Shown here in pieces: positions 37,092 through 48,240 of a stretch of 64,000 bases of DNA. Every line of letters starts with the position of its first letter. Position 1 is the first letter of the stretch. The stretch is from Pomacea canaliculata (taxonomy: Eukaryota; Mollusca; Gastropoda; Architaenioglossa; Ampullariidae), in assembly GCF_003073045.1 (NCBI RefSeq), contig NC_037596.1, forward strand, positions 30,574,184 through 30,638,183, written 5' to 3'. A program made the translations under genes and the position numbers. The notes under the pieces are model-generated. The model saw only the letters and a program-made list of their open reading frames with translations. It had not been told where the DNA came from and searched no databases.

Positions 37092-39867
37092 ATGATGTTT
37101 ATTATCATCAGTATTATCGCCTTTGTGGCACTTGAGAAGTCATCAGGTAAGCATCACCAGAAAGTAATTACAAACCTTTTACACATGCTAAGAATTATTA
37201 CCGTATAAAGCATTTAACACTTTTTTACCATTTCAAAGCTGTATCTCGATGTCTCTTTAGACCATTAAGCAAGGTATAATGTTCGAACACATGAGCATAC
37301 ATTAGGTCTAACAGAAACATATCTTTAATAACAGATTTATTTTTTCCAACTGAGCAACCAGCTGTTCATTTACTCTACATTTTGGGGGTAACCCATTGAA
37401 GTTAAATTATAATTTCTACGGTGTCATTGTCATGTCAACAGCCCTACAGATCCAAGGCTGCACCCCTGATATACCCTTGGTAGTGGAAGACGACAACCCA
37501 AATATTCTTATCTCTTGCGTGAACATCCACCACGGTTATGATGTCTACTGGTCTCTGAGTTGGAGGCGTGGGAACCTGAAACAGCACATGAAGGCAGCAG
37601 ACTGCTTAATAGGAGATACCTGCCTAAGATGGCTACCTTTCATCGAAGTAGAGAGAACAGAGAATACAAATGTGTTGAACGTAACACAGTTTGTCAGGAA
37701 AAGGTTTCTTCTGACTGGAGTCACTTGCCGAGAACGGAACCCTCGCACCGGGGTATTCAATGGCTACACCTGTAACATCACCATGAAAAGTAAGCTGTTT
37801 GCTGACACTTTCGTAATACTTTTTAATTCAGTTTACAGGTTATTAGTAATTATTATAACCGATAATATTTTCTCAGATATTTTCTCGTCTTTAAAGTAGG
37901 ATAATATTGAATCAAATTACTGTCAAACTACCAGTGTGGATAGGTCTGGCCCTGCGAAACATAAAGTAATATCTCCGAACTGAAGAGCTGACATCTTGGA
38001 CTTGATATTTGATAACAATTAGAAATTGGATAATTATTTTTCGAGAGGAGAACTGTTTTAAATAGTTCGTCGCGTTTTAGATAAACTTAGCTCCTCGTCA
38101 CCCTTGCCATGCAAAAATCCATCCACATACCTGGCAGATGCTTTCAAAACCATTTTTCTGGAAAAAGTCAACACTATCAGGGTGAGCAGTGGCCACTCAT
38201 AAGCTAGTCAAAGCTTCTTCAAATGCCGGGGCACACTCTTCTTTTATTCAAGTGGAATGAACAACATAGATTTTATTATTATGACAGTTTAATTTTATTT
38301 GACTCTTTTATTGTCTACTCTGCTAGTTCCACCTATCCGGATGCTAGGCTGCGGTCCAGGTACTCCATTACAAGTGGAAGAGGTCGCCACAAATTTCTAT
38401 GTCTCCTGCGTGAACATGCACGACCAAGATTTCAATGTCTACTGGTACCTAAACTGGACACAAGTGAACGGACCAATGTCCATGGTGGTAGCAGACTGTT
38501 TAACCCAAAATCCCTGCTTCAGATGGCTCCCTTTCGTCGAAGTAAGCAAATCAAATGCTACAAGTATCCTGAACATTGCCGGAATGATCCAGAAAAAGCT
38601 TTATGTAAATAGAATTACTTGCAGAGAACGTCACCGTGAGACCTTGGAGGACTATAGCTACACCTGCAACATAATCATCATTAGTAAGATGTTTTTTTTT
38701 TCAGTTGCAGTTACTAGTTACTCAAAATATATATTTAAAAACACATTAAGAAAGCGTATGTGTTACACTTGATTAAAAGAAATCAAAATTTGTTGCTGGA
38801 CTAAGGAGAAAGGCTAATAGTACTTATATTTTGGGTAGAATATTATTCAATCAAATGACTTTTAAATAATTATCTTTCTAACGATTTCTAGTTAAACTTT
38901 CTCTTCCTGTAATCGTTGTCTACACTGATTAAGCTTACAACTGAGAACTGTGACTATTTAACCTTAGTTTATGCATCTTAAGTTGCTAGTCTTAATAATA
39001 ACACGCTAACATATTATGTGCATAAAGAATTTGAGGAATGTTTTCTTAGAACCTCCACAAATATCTTGCAACGTTGAATCTGACCAACACTCTGGAGTCG
39101 ACATACTACACTGCGATATAACAAAAATCCACTTCACAGAGAAACAGTACACATGCACGTGGTTTCAAATAAAAGAGGTATTAATTGGTCCGATTCTCGT
39201 CTAACCTTTGCAAAAAAATAGTTTTCATAGAAAAATTCTTTCAGGAACAAAGGATTATTTTTATTCGCAATAAAAACATGAATCTCTTGACCAGTGTGTA
39301 TAAGTTTCTCTAATTTTTTTAAAACTCTTAAAGCAATTTTTCTTTGATTTTTCAAAGGCAAACAAATCAAACGGACTTAACTTGGTGTTTCAGAATAGTG
39401 AAGACAGGAAAAAAATTGCTGAAGGACACGTTACTAATTATAAAGATGACGGCACCCACTTCAGTGGAACATGCACCGCCATAGTCCATCGGCTCAACAG
39501 GGAACACTTGACATATGAGGTCCTTCTTCTGCCGGATGGTCTTCGTGTTAACGCCACTGTGTGAGGAGTATTATTTTTAATTATCATTATCGTCGTCGTC
39601 GTTGTCATCGTCGTCGTCGTCGTCATCATCATCATCATCATTCTTCTCCTCCTCATTATCATCGCCACCAGCACTAGCAGCATCAGCTTGACATACATCA
39701 TCGTCGTCGTCCTCGCAATCATTTTCCTTGTCGTTATTGTTATCTCTATCACCTCTTGATCTATGCATTTTTCATCCTGATTGCCTCTCGTCAAAGTCAC
39801 GAAAGTACTTCGTATGCCAAAGGTTAACAACAATGTTTCTTGTCAACACAGACATACCAATGAATGA
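37092..39867 (+). CDS. Gene E: secreted protein, two V-like plus one C-terminal Ig-like domain
   Basis: Exons: 37092-37146 (signal, MMFIIISIIAFVALEKSSG), 37442-37789 (V-like 1), 38327-38683 (V-like 2), 39050-39177 and 39394-about 39562 (C-terminal domain), 39852-39867 (short tail HTNE, TGA). All phases agree (1,1,1,0,2). Each V-like domain has a C-W-C Ig core (SCVNIH, VYWYLNWTQ, YTCNI) plus four more cysteines (GCGPGTP, DCLTQNPC, ITCRER). The C-terminal domain has ISCNVESD, LHCDI, YTCTWFQIKE and FSGTCTAIV. Without the last splice the frame would stop at 39564, nearly the same protein. No membrane helix, so secreted is likely; N-glycosylation sites are present. It is the only array member with two V-like domains. 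The ATG that paralogues use (MFPK...) is ATA here, so translation starts at the next Met. I do not recognise the family; function unknown, a secreted recognition factor is a guess. Confidence 0.7.
39582..39716. repeat. (TCG/TCA)n trinucleotide repeat in gene E last intron
   Basis: Imperfect TCG and TCA triplets, with CTC and GCA variants, between the penultimate and last exon. Gene F has the same repeat class in the same intron, so it predates their duplication. The Asp/Met-rich antisense ORFs are artefacts. Confidence 0.85.
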
Positions 39868-40056
39868 GAAGCCACAGCTGACAACTGATGGACCATCGAT
39901 GGTCCGAATATTTCGTTGGTCTGTGGTCAAGGATTTAACAAGAAGATATATCGTCACGTGGTCTGGCGCTAGCTTGCAGATGCTTGTCATTCTTTGCGAT
40001 CTTCACATGCTACAATAATTAATTAGTATGTTGAATGAAGTTTAATTTATGACTAT

Positions 40057-40062
40057 AATAAA
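40057..40062 (+). terminator. Polyadenylation signal of gene E
   Basis: AATAAA 190 bp past the gene E stop and 35 bp before the LTR element, followed by a TG/T-rich stretch. The LTR element therefore lies just beyond the gene. Confidence 0.55.
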
Positions 40063-40096
40063 CTTCTGTGTTTTATTTGCACGTTTTCTCTTATTG

Positions 40097-40646
40097 TGTA
40101 ACCGAGTGGTAAGGTGAGGTTGTATGGTTGCAACAACAGTCGAACACTCAACCAAAAGGCAGGAACTTGTCAGCGGGTGTGCGAACCTTTATTACACGTG
40201 CTTGTACAATGGCCACGGCTGCTCGTATCGTCCAGAAGTCAGCGCTGTCTGTCTCCGTTCAGCGCAATACGTTCTTGTAGAACGGGCCTCCCTACAGACT
40301 TGCTGCCTACAGTTGATACGACGCTCAGAGACGGTAGTCTCTGCTGGTATTTTGGGAAAAAGCCCCGACTAAACATCTACCTCTAACTATATACTAATCA
40401 ACCACGTGACTACTCGTCACCTAATCTACCTGTGCCTAACGCTATCGCTCTAATACTAACGCTACTACTGCCTACCGCGCTATTCCCGTACCTACTACAT
40501 CTGCCACCCCCGGCTTTAGTTCTCGCTCCCCTCCTAAGTCACGGCGCCCTGTCAAGTCGTAAAATCGGACAGAAAGGTTTCCCCCACTGTCCGCTGTTAC
40601 TGATCCCCGCCTACCTATAATTACCTGGCCCGTCCGGCCCTCTACA
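40097..40646 (-). repeat. 3' LTR (left copy) of the gag-only element
   Basis: Begins TGTAACCGAGTGG and ends CCCTCTACA on the + strand. Next to it internally is a stretch that is purine-rich on the minus strand, a likely polypurine tract. Confidence 0.85.
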
Positions 40647-41169
40647 TCCCCGCCGACTCTTTCTCCAACAGCGTCCTCGCTGATGAGCTTTAGCTAACTA
40701 TACTAGGGCTGATATACAAGCTCGCCTAATATGCTTGCTACGGGGGGGGGGGGGGACTCCAACATCGAAGTTCTAAGCAACGCCTGGTCATACCAGCAGC
40801 TGGTATTATTTACCTAGCAGAGTATAGACTTGCCTTAAAACAAAATATCTGTACTCCAACTAACCACTGAATCTGACCGACTGATGTTTTCTAAGTCGCT
40901 GTTGCGGGGGCACTATGTGTGCATAAGGGCAGGCATTCCGTCAATCTGTCCCGTGTGTCACAGTCCAGTCATAATAACATTTCGTAGGCGCAGCCGTGGC
41001 AAAGCGAAAAGAAAATGCACAAAAATAGCAATATAAACAAACTAATCAATGGTACAAAATATTAATGGTTATCTGCAGTGTCAATCATCGCCGTGAACTA
41101 AAATATGTCCATGGTATTCATGTGTCCCGGAGTAGCGTCACACGAAAGAGTTTTCTCACACATCTGAGT

Positions 41170-42699
41170 TTATGCCTGTCTCGCAGCAAGCCGCTGCAAT
41201 TTGCTGTGCTCTGTAGGCACTGTCACTTCTGGAATCACAGTTACTGTCATATCTGGCACCACAGGCACTGTCACTTCTGGAACCACAGGCATTGTCACAT
41301 CTGACATCACACACACTGTCACTTCTGGAACCACAGAAACTGTCACTTTTGGTATCACTGTAGTTCTGGCTTGACGGGGTGGGACAGTAGTATACCAAAA
41401 CGTTGTTTCTTCGTCACTGTCGTAGTCTTGACAATTCTGTGTCTCCGGCAGTTGACTCTCCTCTAACTCCAGAGACGGCTTCGCTGTTTTGATGTCGTTA
41501 CTGCGGGCACGTGCAGGGCCGTCAACAAGGGGCCTGACTGTGTACACAGCACTGTCATTCACTGGCCGGCTGGTGATATTACAGGTACTCCGGCCGCTCC
41601 GCTCATGGAATCTGTCCTGTTGCAGTTCTGCTTGGCTCCGCCGTCGTTGTGGTTGCCGCTGTTGTAGTTGCACCGGCTTGTTTTGAAACTTTTCTCTTGA
41701 AATCGGCCGGCGATCACTGCCTCGGCATTTCACTCCTCTGATACCACAGACGAACGTGGCTTCCACGCCCTTGGATGACGGCCTGGGTTCAAATTCCACC
41801 ACTTCACCTTTGCCTAGGCTGCGGAAGCCTGCCTTGTGAATAACTGAATGGTGGACAAAGACGTCTTGACCGCCATTATCAGGTGTGATGAACCCCCATC
41901 CCTTTGCCACGTTGAACCACCTGCAGAAACCTCGCCTTCTGCCCCCTCCACCATCGCTGTCATGGGGAGCTGCTGGTCGCTGGCCGCCCCGTTGTCTTGT
42001 CTGCTGTCGTCGCAAATATTTATGTTTGTGATGACGATCAGCCTCGGAGGGGAAATCACTTTGCTGTGTCGTGTGAAGTCGGGTGGCCGCCTCCATCTCC
42101 AACTGTGTTACTCGTGCAGTCAGACGATGTATCTCATCCTCCCTGTCATTACACATCTCCTCTCTCTCTACCCGTCGTGCCGTCTTAAGGAGATCGGCAA
42201 AAGAAGACCCATGGTCGGCCAGCTGTCTGGATGTTTCACGTCGGACCTGGCTGTTGTTAAGTCCTTTCACAAAGCGTGTCGCCAGGTGTGTACTGGATAT
42301 GGCGTCGCTCATCAGGCGATTTGCTTTCGCCTGTAAATTTCGCAGTGTCGCAGCATATTCGATGACCGCCTCCTCACTCTGCTGTCGGCGGTTATAAAAA
42401 CTGGCGATAATGTCTATAACATCTCTCCGCTCGCCGTATGCCTCTCTCAAAATATCCAAAATCTTTTCTGGCGTGTTTATCATGTCATGAGGGAACATCA
42501 GAACTCGCCGTCTAGCACGTCCCTCCAGCGCGTTCAGAATATAAACACACGCGGCACTCTCAGGCATGGGGCTTAGGGCGAGAGCTACCTCGACCTCTCT
42601 TTCAAAGTCGTCGACACTTGGCCCTCCGGCAAACTTCTGAAGACGGACTAAATGACACGTTCGTACAGCCTCTGCTGTATTGTCACCCTCTGCAGCCAT
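41170..42699 (-). CDS. Gag protein of the LTR element, capsid plus cold-shock domain
   Basis: About 509 residues from the Met of [15 protein letters not shown]; the frame also runs upstream through the primer-site region. Order: a Ty3-like capsid fold (about 42160-42654; [37 protein letters not shown]), a short coiled coil, a basic linker, a cold-shock domain (41728-41940), a basic Gln/Arg-rich region, and a C-terminal run of about seven PEVTV-like repeats (41215-41358). The cold-shock domain has both RNA-binding motifs (KGWGFI, DVFVHH) and the stretch [15 protein letters not shown], which matches the lin-28 type rather than bacterial or Y-box types. No CCHC zinc knuckle is seen, so this domain probably binds the element RNA instead. 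Confidence 0.8.
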   Translation of the reverse strand: MAAEGDNTAEAVRTCHLVRLQKFAGGPSVDDFEREVEVALALSPMPESAACVYILNALEGRARRRVLMFPHDMINTPEKILDILREAYGERRDVIDIIASFYNRRQQSEEAVIEYAATLRNLQAKANRLMSDAISSTHLATRFVKGLNNSQVRRETSRQLADHGSSFADLLKTARRVEREEMCNDREDEIHRLTARVTQLEMEAATRLHTTQQSDFPSEADRHHKHKYLRRQQTRQRGGQRPAAPHDSDGGGGRRRGFCRWFNVAKGWGFITPDNGGQDVFVHHSVIHKAGFRSLGKGEVVEFEPRPSSKGVEATFVCGIRGVKCRGSDRRPISREKFQNKPVQLQQRQPQRRRSQAELQQDRFHERSGRSTCNITSRPVNDSAVYTVRPLVDGPARARSNDIKTAKPSLELEESQLPETQNCQDYDSDEETTFWYTTVPPRQARTTVIPKVTVSVVPEVTVCVMSDVTMPVVPEVTVPVVPDMTVTVIPEVTVPTEHSKLQRLAARQA

Positions 42700-42718
42700 T
42701 GTGTACACCTGCTGACAC

Positions 42719-42736
42719 ATCCTGCTCGCAGCGCCA
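42719..42736 (-). other. Primer-binding site, tRNA-Ser type
   Basis: The + strand reads ATCCTGCTCGCAGCGCCA, which has the form of the last bases of a serine tRNA with its CCA. On the minus strand this is a primer site starting TGGCGC, 4 bp inside the 5' LTR. It is not a tRNA gene. Confidence 0.6.
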
Positions 42737-42740
42737 AAGA

Positions 42741-43292
42741 TGTAACCGAGTGGTAAGGTGAGGTTGTATGGTTGCAACAACAGTCGAACACTCAACCAAA
42801 AGGCAGGAACTTGTCAGCGGGTGTGCGAACCTTTATTACACGTGCTTGTACAATGGCCACGGCTGCTCGTATCGTCCAGAAGTCAGCGCTGTCTCTGTCT
42901 CCGTTCAGCGCAATACGTTCTTGTAGAACGGGCCTCCCTACAGACTTGCTGCCTACAGTTGATACGACGCTCAGAGACGGTAGTCTCTGCTGGTATTTTG
43001 GGAAAAAGCCCCGACTAAACATCTACCTCTAACTATATACTAATCAACCACGTGACTACTCGTCACCTAATCTACCTGTGCCTAACGCTATCGCTCTAAT
43101 ACTAACGCTACTACTGCCTACCGCGCTATTCCCGTACCTACTACATCTGCCACCCCCGGCTTTAGTTCTCGCTCCCCTCCTAAGTCACGGCGCCCTGTCA
43201 AGTCGTAAAATCGGACAGAAAGGTTTCCCCCACTGTCCGCTGTTACTGATCCCCGCCTACCTATAATTACCTGGCCCGTCCGGCCCTCTACA
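42741..43292 (-). repeat. 5' LTR (right copy) of the gag-only element
   Basis: Same sequence as the left copy apart from an extra CT in a CTGTCT run. On the minus strand it starts TGTAGAGGGCCGG and ends GGTTACA. Confidence 0.85.
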
Positions 43293-43846
43293 TCGTTATA
43301 TTTGACGACTTTTCTGATGATTGATATAAAGGAAGGATAACTGTCATATAACAGGCTAGGTAAAATGTGACCTTTACGATTTTTAAGAGATATGGGTAGA
43401 TAATCTTTACTTTTTAGGAGAGATAGAAAAAAGATATACATAGAGAGATAGAAAGATAAAAGTAAAAATTAACAATTTCTTTTACAACATGACTTAATAA
43501 GTGCTACCAAATGCTTAAACCAAAAATAACCTTGCGGGAGTATTATATTTTCTGTTGTTTTATGCAAATAATTGTTGGACATGAAGTAACTGTAAAAAAT
43601 AATTTTTAACCCTTTTTTCTGAAGTCGTCTAACTACAGTAGAATAACAAACTTTGATGTGGTAAAAGGAACAAAAATAACCTATCTCACGTTGCGTGGTT
43701 GAGAATAGGTAAATTGAGAAACTGCACAGTGGACACTGCATGCAGTTAAAGAATGAACTAAAATAGGAGACGTCCTCTTTTACTGGTGCTTAGTTTCTTG
43801 CAGACAAGATAAAACTAGGTAGATAAGGATGACGACGACGACGACT

Positions 43847-43897
<51 letters not shown>

Positions 43898-44525
43898 TCT
43901 TATTAAATGTCTTACCAAATTTACTTTCTCTTTATGCCTGACTTTTGTTTACCAGAACTAATATTTTGTAACTTAATTCAGATAAACTTGAGATGAAAAA
44001 AGCATCACAGATACATTTCATCACTTACGTCTGATAAAACAAAAGCTTAATTGTCAGTGTTGTACACGCAGCTCTGAACCATTAGACACCATCAAACACA
44101 AGGGGTAAGATGAGAGGACATTTGCAATTTGTAATTATTGGTTTCAATTATACTGCTAGAAAGTTTATACCTCATGTTATAGTTGTCATATTCTACGTTA
44201 TATATAGCTGAGTTATTTGTAACCAATGCATATTTTCCTCTTTGGCTCGCGTGCGTATGTGTGTGTGTCTGGCTGTGTGTGTGTGTGTGCGCGTGTGTGT
44301 GCAATCAAAAATAGTTTGTTCAGTTAATTGGATTATCACATAAATGTTTGCTTTTTCCTTGCACCGGCGTCTGCGTAGATTTTGTACAAATTCATAATTG
44401 CTACACTTTTCTTCAATACAACAATTTTAACGGTTTTTTTTAAAAGTGTGATTAAATATTATATACACGGCACATTGCTCTTTACAAGTTTTTCCACATA
44501 CCTTGTCGTCTGGAAGACTAATAAA
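43293..44525. other. 5' region of gene F
   Basis: AT-rich flank, an ATG repeat, then a likely untranslated first exon ending at 44104 (TTAGACACCATCAAACACAAGG before a GTAAGATGAGAG donor). The same exon end and donor recur before genes G, H, I and K. A TG-rich microsatellite lies near 44250-44300. No separate gene is seen. Confidence 0.5.
43829..43898. repeat. (GAC)n(ATG)n trinucleotide repeat
   Basis: Five GAC units followed by about 19 ATG units, some 200 bp upstream of the untranslated first exon of gene F. Confidence 0.95.
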
Positions 44526-46643
44526 ATGTTTCCAAAAGCCAAAATCTACTCCATGGTGTGGGTCATCATTAGTCTTGTGGCCCTTGTAGGACTCGAGCAG
44601 TCGTCAGGTATGTATCACCACAAGGTATACACAAAGTATACACTCATTTTACATTTTCAAAGTAATATATCAATGTCTCTTTATATTATGTAGCAGCAGG
44701 GTAGAATGTAATAACACTTCTTTAAAGTATACATTAGTACCATCGAAAGAATATCTGCCTGATTAACTCCCTTACAGCCAACCCCAAGTCAACTATTCCG
44801 CCGACTAGCGCAACACTTTATTTTTTCATAATATTCTGTTAGTTTCGAAGTACGTTCAACTAAATTTAAAGAATTCAAAAGACTAATCCAACACAGCAGA
44901 AATAGATTTATAATATATTATTGATATATTTTTGTAGAAACGCAACTGGATAAGGGAAGGTTTAAAATTAATAATCAACAACCCTGCAATGACAGTTTAC
45001 AAAGTTATTTCACTCTTATTCTCGCATCCACAGCTGTAGAGATCCTAGACTGCAATCCTGGGTCGCCCCTGGTGGTGGAAGAAGCCTTCACCAATGTTCA
45101 GATCATCTGCATCAGCATCCAGATGGGCTTCGAGGTCCTGTGGCACTTCAACGTGACGCAAGAGAACCAGTCGACACGACTGAGGGCAGTTCATTGTCTC
45201 AGGAATGTCCTGTGCATCGGACAACTACCTTTCACTAGTATATACAGACTGCCACATACAACTGCACTGAACGTGACGGAATACATCAAATATTTTAATT
45301 TGACTGCAGTCACCTGCACTGAGCGCCATCCGTACACTGGGAAGGAGAACAGCTACAGCTGCAGTGTACAAATTATAAGTATGCTCTCAAAAGTCTCTTC
45401 TTTCTTTGGTTATGAAGATTACCAGTTACACATTTTTTTTTTCAAAAATACTCACGTGCCCCGCCACCACAAAATGACTTTTAAGTCGCACAGGACAGTT
45501 AGGTAGTAGAAACCCAGAACTGTGATTAGAGTGCTTTTGGACTTTTGTGACCCATTCAGTTTAAGAAAAAGGATAACAGCTTTAATATCAAAAGAAAGCG
45601 AAAACCTGTACCTTTTAAAAAATATCCAATTTGCAACATCTCAAATTTCCGACTTCAGACTTTATTCCCTTGTGACGGGTCATGAAAAATCATGTTAGAA
45701 CTTTCTTCTGGGGAATAAAAGATCAAGTAATTATTTAAAACCAATATTTTTTGCTGGTGTAAAGGAAACGCTTTTGGTACTAATAATTTACGATGAAATG
45801 TTTTTAAATAAGAGTATTGTCTAAACAATTTCTATTTCAATAATCATTTACACATTTCCATTACAAATTTTATTTTTCTTGATTAATACTAGCATTTTCA
45901 GGTCGATTTGAAACAAAAACAGATAAGAGTTCTAAAATTATCTTAGAGATATATTTATTCTTATTAATAAATATGTGTAATTAATATATGAAAAAATTAA
46001 CAGTTTTATATACCTTGTTCTTGGATTTCACTAATATGTAAACGTCTTACACAAATTATTATTGTATTTTCTTAGGAGCTCCAGAAATATCTTGCACAGT
46101 TCACTTTTCAACTGATACTGTACCAGGAGAAGGACACTGTGATGTACATAATATCTACTTCATAGAGAGACCATACACATGCATCTGGTATCAATTAAAT
46201 ATGGTATTACATTCCTTTAAAATGTTACATATTTTGGTTGTCTTATAATGTTTACATTATTTTTTTAATGTCATCACTGAATCTTTTCTTATTATTTTCA
46301 ATCATTGTTTTAATGAAATCACGTAAATCAAAACTGGAAACTCGGTAACAGTGAAAGATTAGTTTTTTTCGAACAGTTTCCACTTTTGTTTGCTGTGAAA
46401 GATGTCTTTGAGAAGCTGATCAAGTACCTTTGCTTAATGTTCCAGAAAAGTGGAGAAAAGACAAAAATTGCCCATATTCATGTAACTAATTATGTAGATC
46501 ATGGATACCACGTCAGCGGGACGTGCACCGCCATAATCTCTCAGCCCACCAGTGGACAGTTTACTTATGAGATACTTCTCTTGCCGGAGGGTCTACGTGT
46601 TAAGGCCGCTACGTAAGTGTCGTTGTCGTCGTCGTCGTCGTCG

Positions 46644-46697
<54 letters not shown>

Positions 46698-46832
46698 CCG
46701 CCACCACCACTACCACCACAGTTACAATATTTCATCGAGGCAATAATTATGAACTATTGAAAATACCTTGAAGCTAATACTGTTTACTCTTTTCGTTAAA
46801 ACTACAGGTCGGACGCATTGACACAGAAATAA
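44526..46832 (+). CDS. Gene F: secreted protein, one V-like plus C-terminal Ig-like domain
   Basis: Exons: 44526-44607 (signal, MFPKAKIYSMVWVIISLVAL ending LEQSSG), 45034-45378 (V-like), 46076-46203 and 46446-46612 (C-terminal domain), 46808-46832 (tail SDALTQK, TAA). Phases are 1,1,0,2 as in gene E. The V-like domain reads LDCNPGSPLVVEEAF, IICISIQMGFEVLWHFNVTQ and SYSCSVQI; the C-terminal domain reads ISCTVHFS, YTCIWYQL and VSGTCTAII. There are no frame breaks. The second V-like exon of gene E is absent. It is probably secreted because no membrane helix is found. Expression likely starts at the untranslated exon ending at 44104. The family is not recognised. Confidence 0.7.
46618..46720. repeat. 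(TCG)n(TCA)n repeat in gene F last intron
   Basis: Starts 5 bp after the donor of the penultimate exon (GTAAGTGTCGTTG). Same repeat class and intron position as in gene E. The poly-His ORF across it is an artefact. Confidence 0.9.
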
Positions 46833-48240
46833 CAAACAGACTTTGACAGCAAGGGTTCAAAGTCTCAGGTGACCTGCTGGTCGATGAAGACTTCACAAGA
46901 CTGCGTTGGAAGAAAGAAAGACTTTCAAGGGATTGAGCATTTGACCTGCGGAATCTTTCTGTTCTTTCTGCGATCTACTCGTTTAAATTAATTAACTCGG
47001 TCGATTAACTGCCATTTTAGGATTAGAATAAATGTTATTAGCTATAAGCTTTTTATTTGCATTGTTGTAGTTAAAATGAAAGAAAAGTACGCACAAGCAA
47101 CTTTTTCATTAAATAGTATCTTAAGCTGTTGAAGACTTTTTCCGGAATTTTTATTTTGCTTTACCATGTATTAATTAAAAAAAATTAATAAATTAACTTT
47201 GCAAAACCTTTCTATATTTGTTTTTAATTTTTTTTAAAAAGGATAGAATTGAATAGAATATATTTGTAAAAAATTGAAAATATTGAACATGTTAAATTAG
47301 TCGTATTAACTTTCAGACAAGTAATTTAAAAAGCGATTCCCAACCCTGTGATCATTATACTTTACAAACGTTCAATCGATTTCGCAGTCATTTTTTTTTT
47401 AACAGCAATACTTGTTTTATATCAATGTAAAACTTAGCATGGGCAGTATAATTATTTTCTATAGATCATCATAAGACACAATTGTCGTACTCACAGATGC
47501 AATAGTCGTTGTACCAACAACTGTCACGGATGATGATGACTATGAGGATGACGACGACGACAGCGTTGTTCCTATGAAGCAGATGATTCTGATTTATCCA
47601 TAAAACTGAATTCTGCCCTAAACTACTATCAATGGATCTTCAGACCCCTTTCTCGTGGTAATCGTGTTTGCTCATTTCGTTTCCTGCTAGCAAATATTTT
47701 GTCGTTCTCTCACTTAAAGAAAAGACGCCACAGATAGGTGTTGCCATGTCTGCTGATAGAGAAGACAGCTTTCTCAGTCGTTCACAAGACTTCACAGATT
47801 AGTACCGTCACTTACAGAACGAAAGCTTTTGTTTACAAGCTCCTCTGACCCATTAGACAGAATCAAACCCACGGGTAAGATGAGAGAAAATTTCTTATCA
47901 GTAAAAGTATTTGTTGCTAATGGCTTGCTACAAAGTTGATACCTCATGGATATGTTGCCATGTTTCGAGACATTTGTAACAGTCAGATTCGTTTCATTAG
48001 CGCAGATGGTGTGTACTGTCGAGAATAATTTGCTAAGTTAACTGCATGGCAGCTGAATTTCTACATAAATTTTATTATGTGCTTGTTCCAATCACTGCGT
48101 TGAAAAAAATGATTGCTAAGTTTTTTTAAAATAACAATTTTAAAGATTTTATTAAAGCTGTGGTTAGACATTGTGTCAACGGCACTTTGTTCTTTCTAAG
48201 CAGTGTTTCCACAGACTTTTTCATATGGAGGACTAATGAA
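46833..48240. other. Gene F 3' UTR and gene G 5' region
   Basis: AATAAA at 47027-47032 is the likely gene F polyadenylation signal. A short ATG/GAC repeat lies at 47528-47562, then a conserved 5' module and the untranslated exon ending at 47874 (CCACGG before GTAAGATGAGAG). The gene G coding exon starts 367 bp later. Confidence 0.5.
47528..47562. repeat. (ATG)n(GAC)n short repeat
   Basis: Short imperfect array upstream of the gene G first exon, in the same place relative to the unit as at I and K. Confidence 0.75.

Larger units (their letters stand above)
40097..43292 (-). mobile_element. Gag-only LTR retroelement with cold-shock domain
   Basis: Bounded by two direct repeats of 550 and 552 bp, TG...CA ended, differing by eye only in a 2-bp length change. 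The internal 2.1 kb encodes one gag on the minus strand and no recognisable protease, reverse transcriptase or integrase. A primer-binding site matching a tRNA-Ser 3' end lies beside the right LTR, which is therefore the 5' LTR. The element is much more GC-rich than its surroundings. Near-identical LTRs imply a very recent insertion. The gag frame looks whole, so it is a young non-autonomous element dependent on a partner. Family cannot be fixed without pol; the capsid part is Ty3/Gypsy-like. No clear target-site duplication: flanks are TATTG at left and TCGTT at right. Confidence 0.85.

Noticed and set aside
42719-42736. Possible tRNA gene end with CCA
   Set aside because: Only the 3' 18 nt are present, adjacent to an LTR; it is a primer-binding site.
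46552-46746. Poly-His ORF
   Set aside because: The TCA array inside a gene F intron; the true frame leaves at the donor at 46613.
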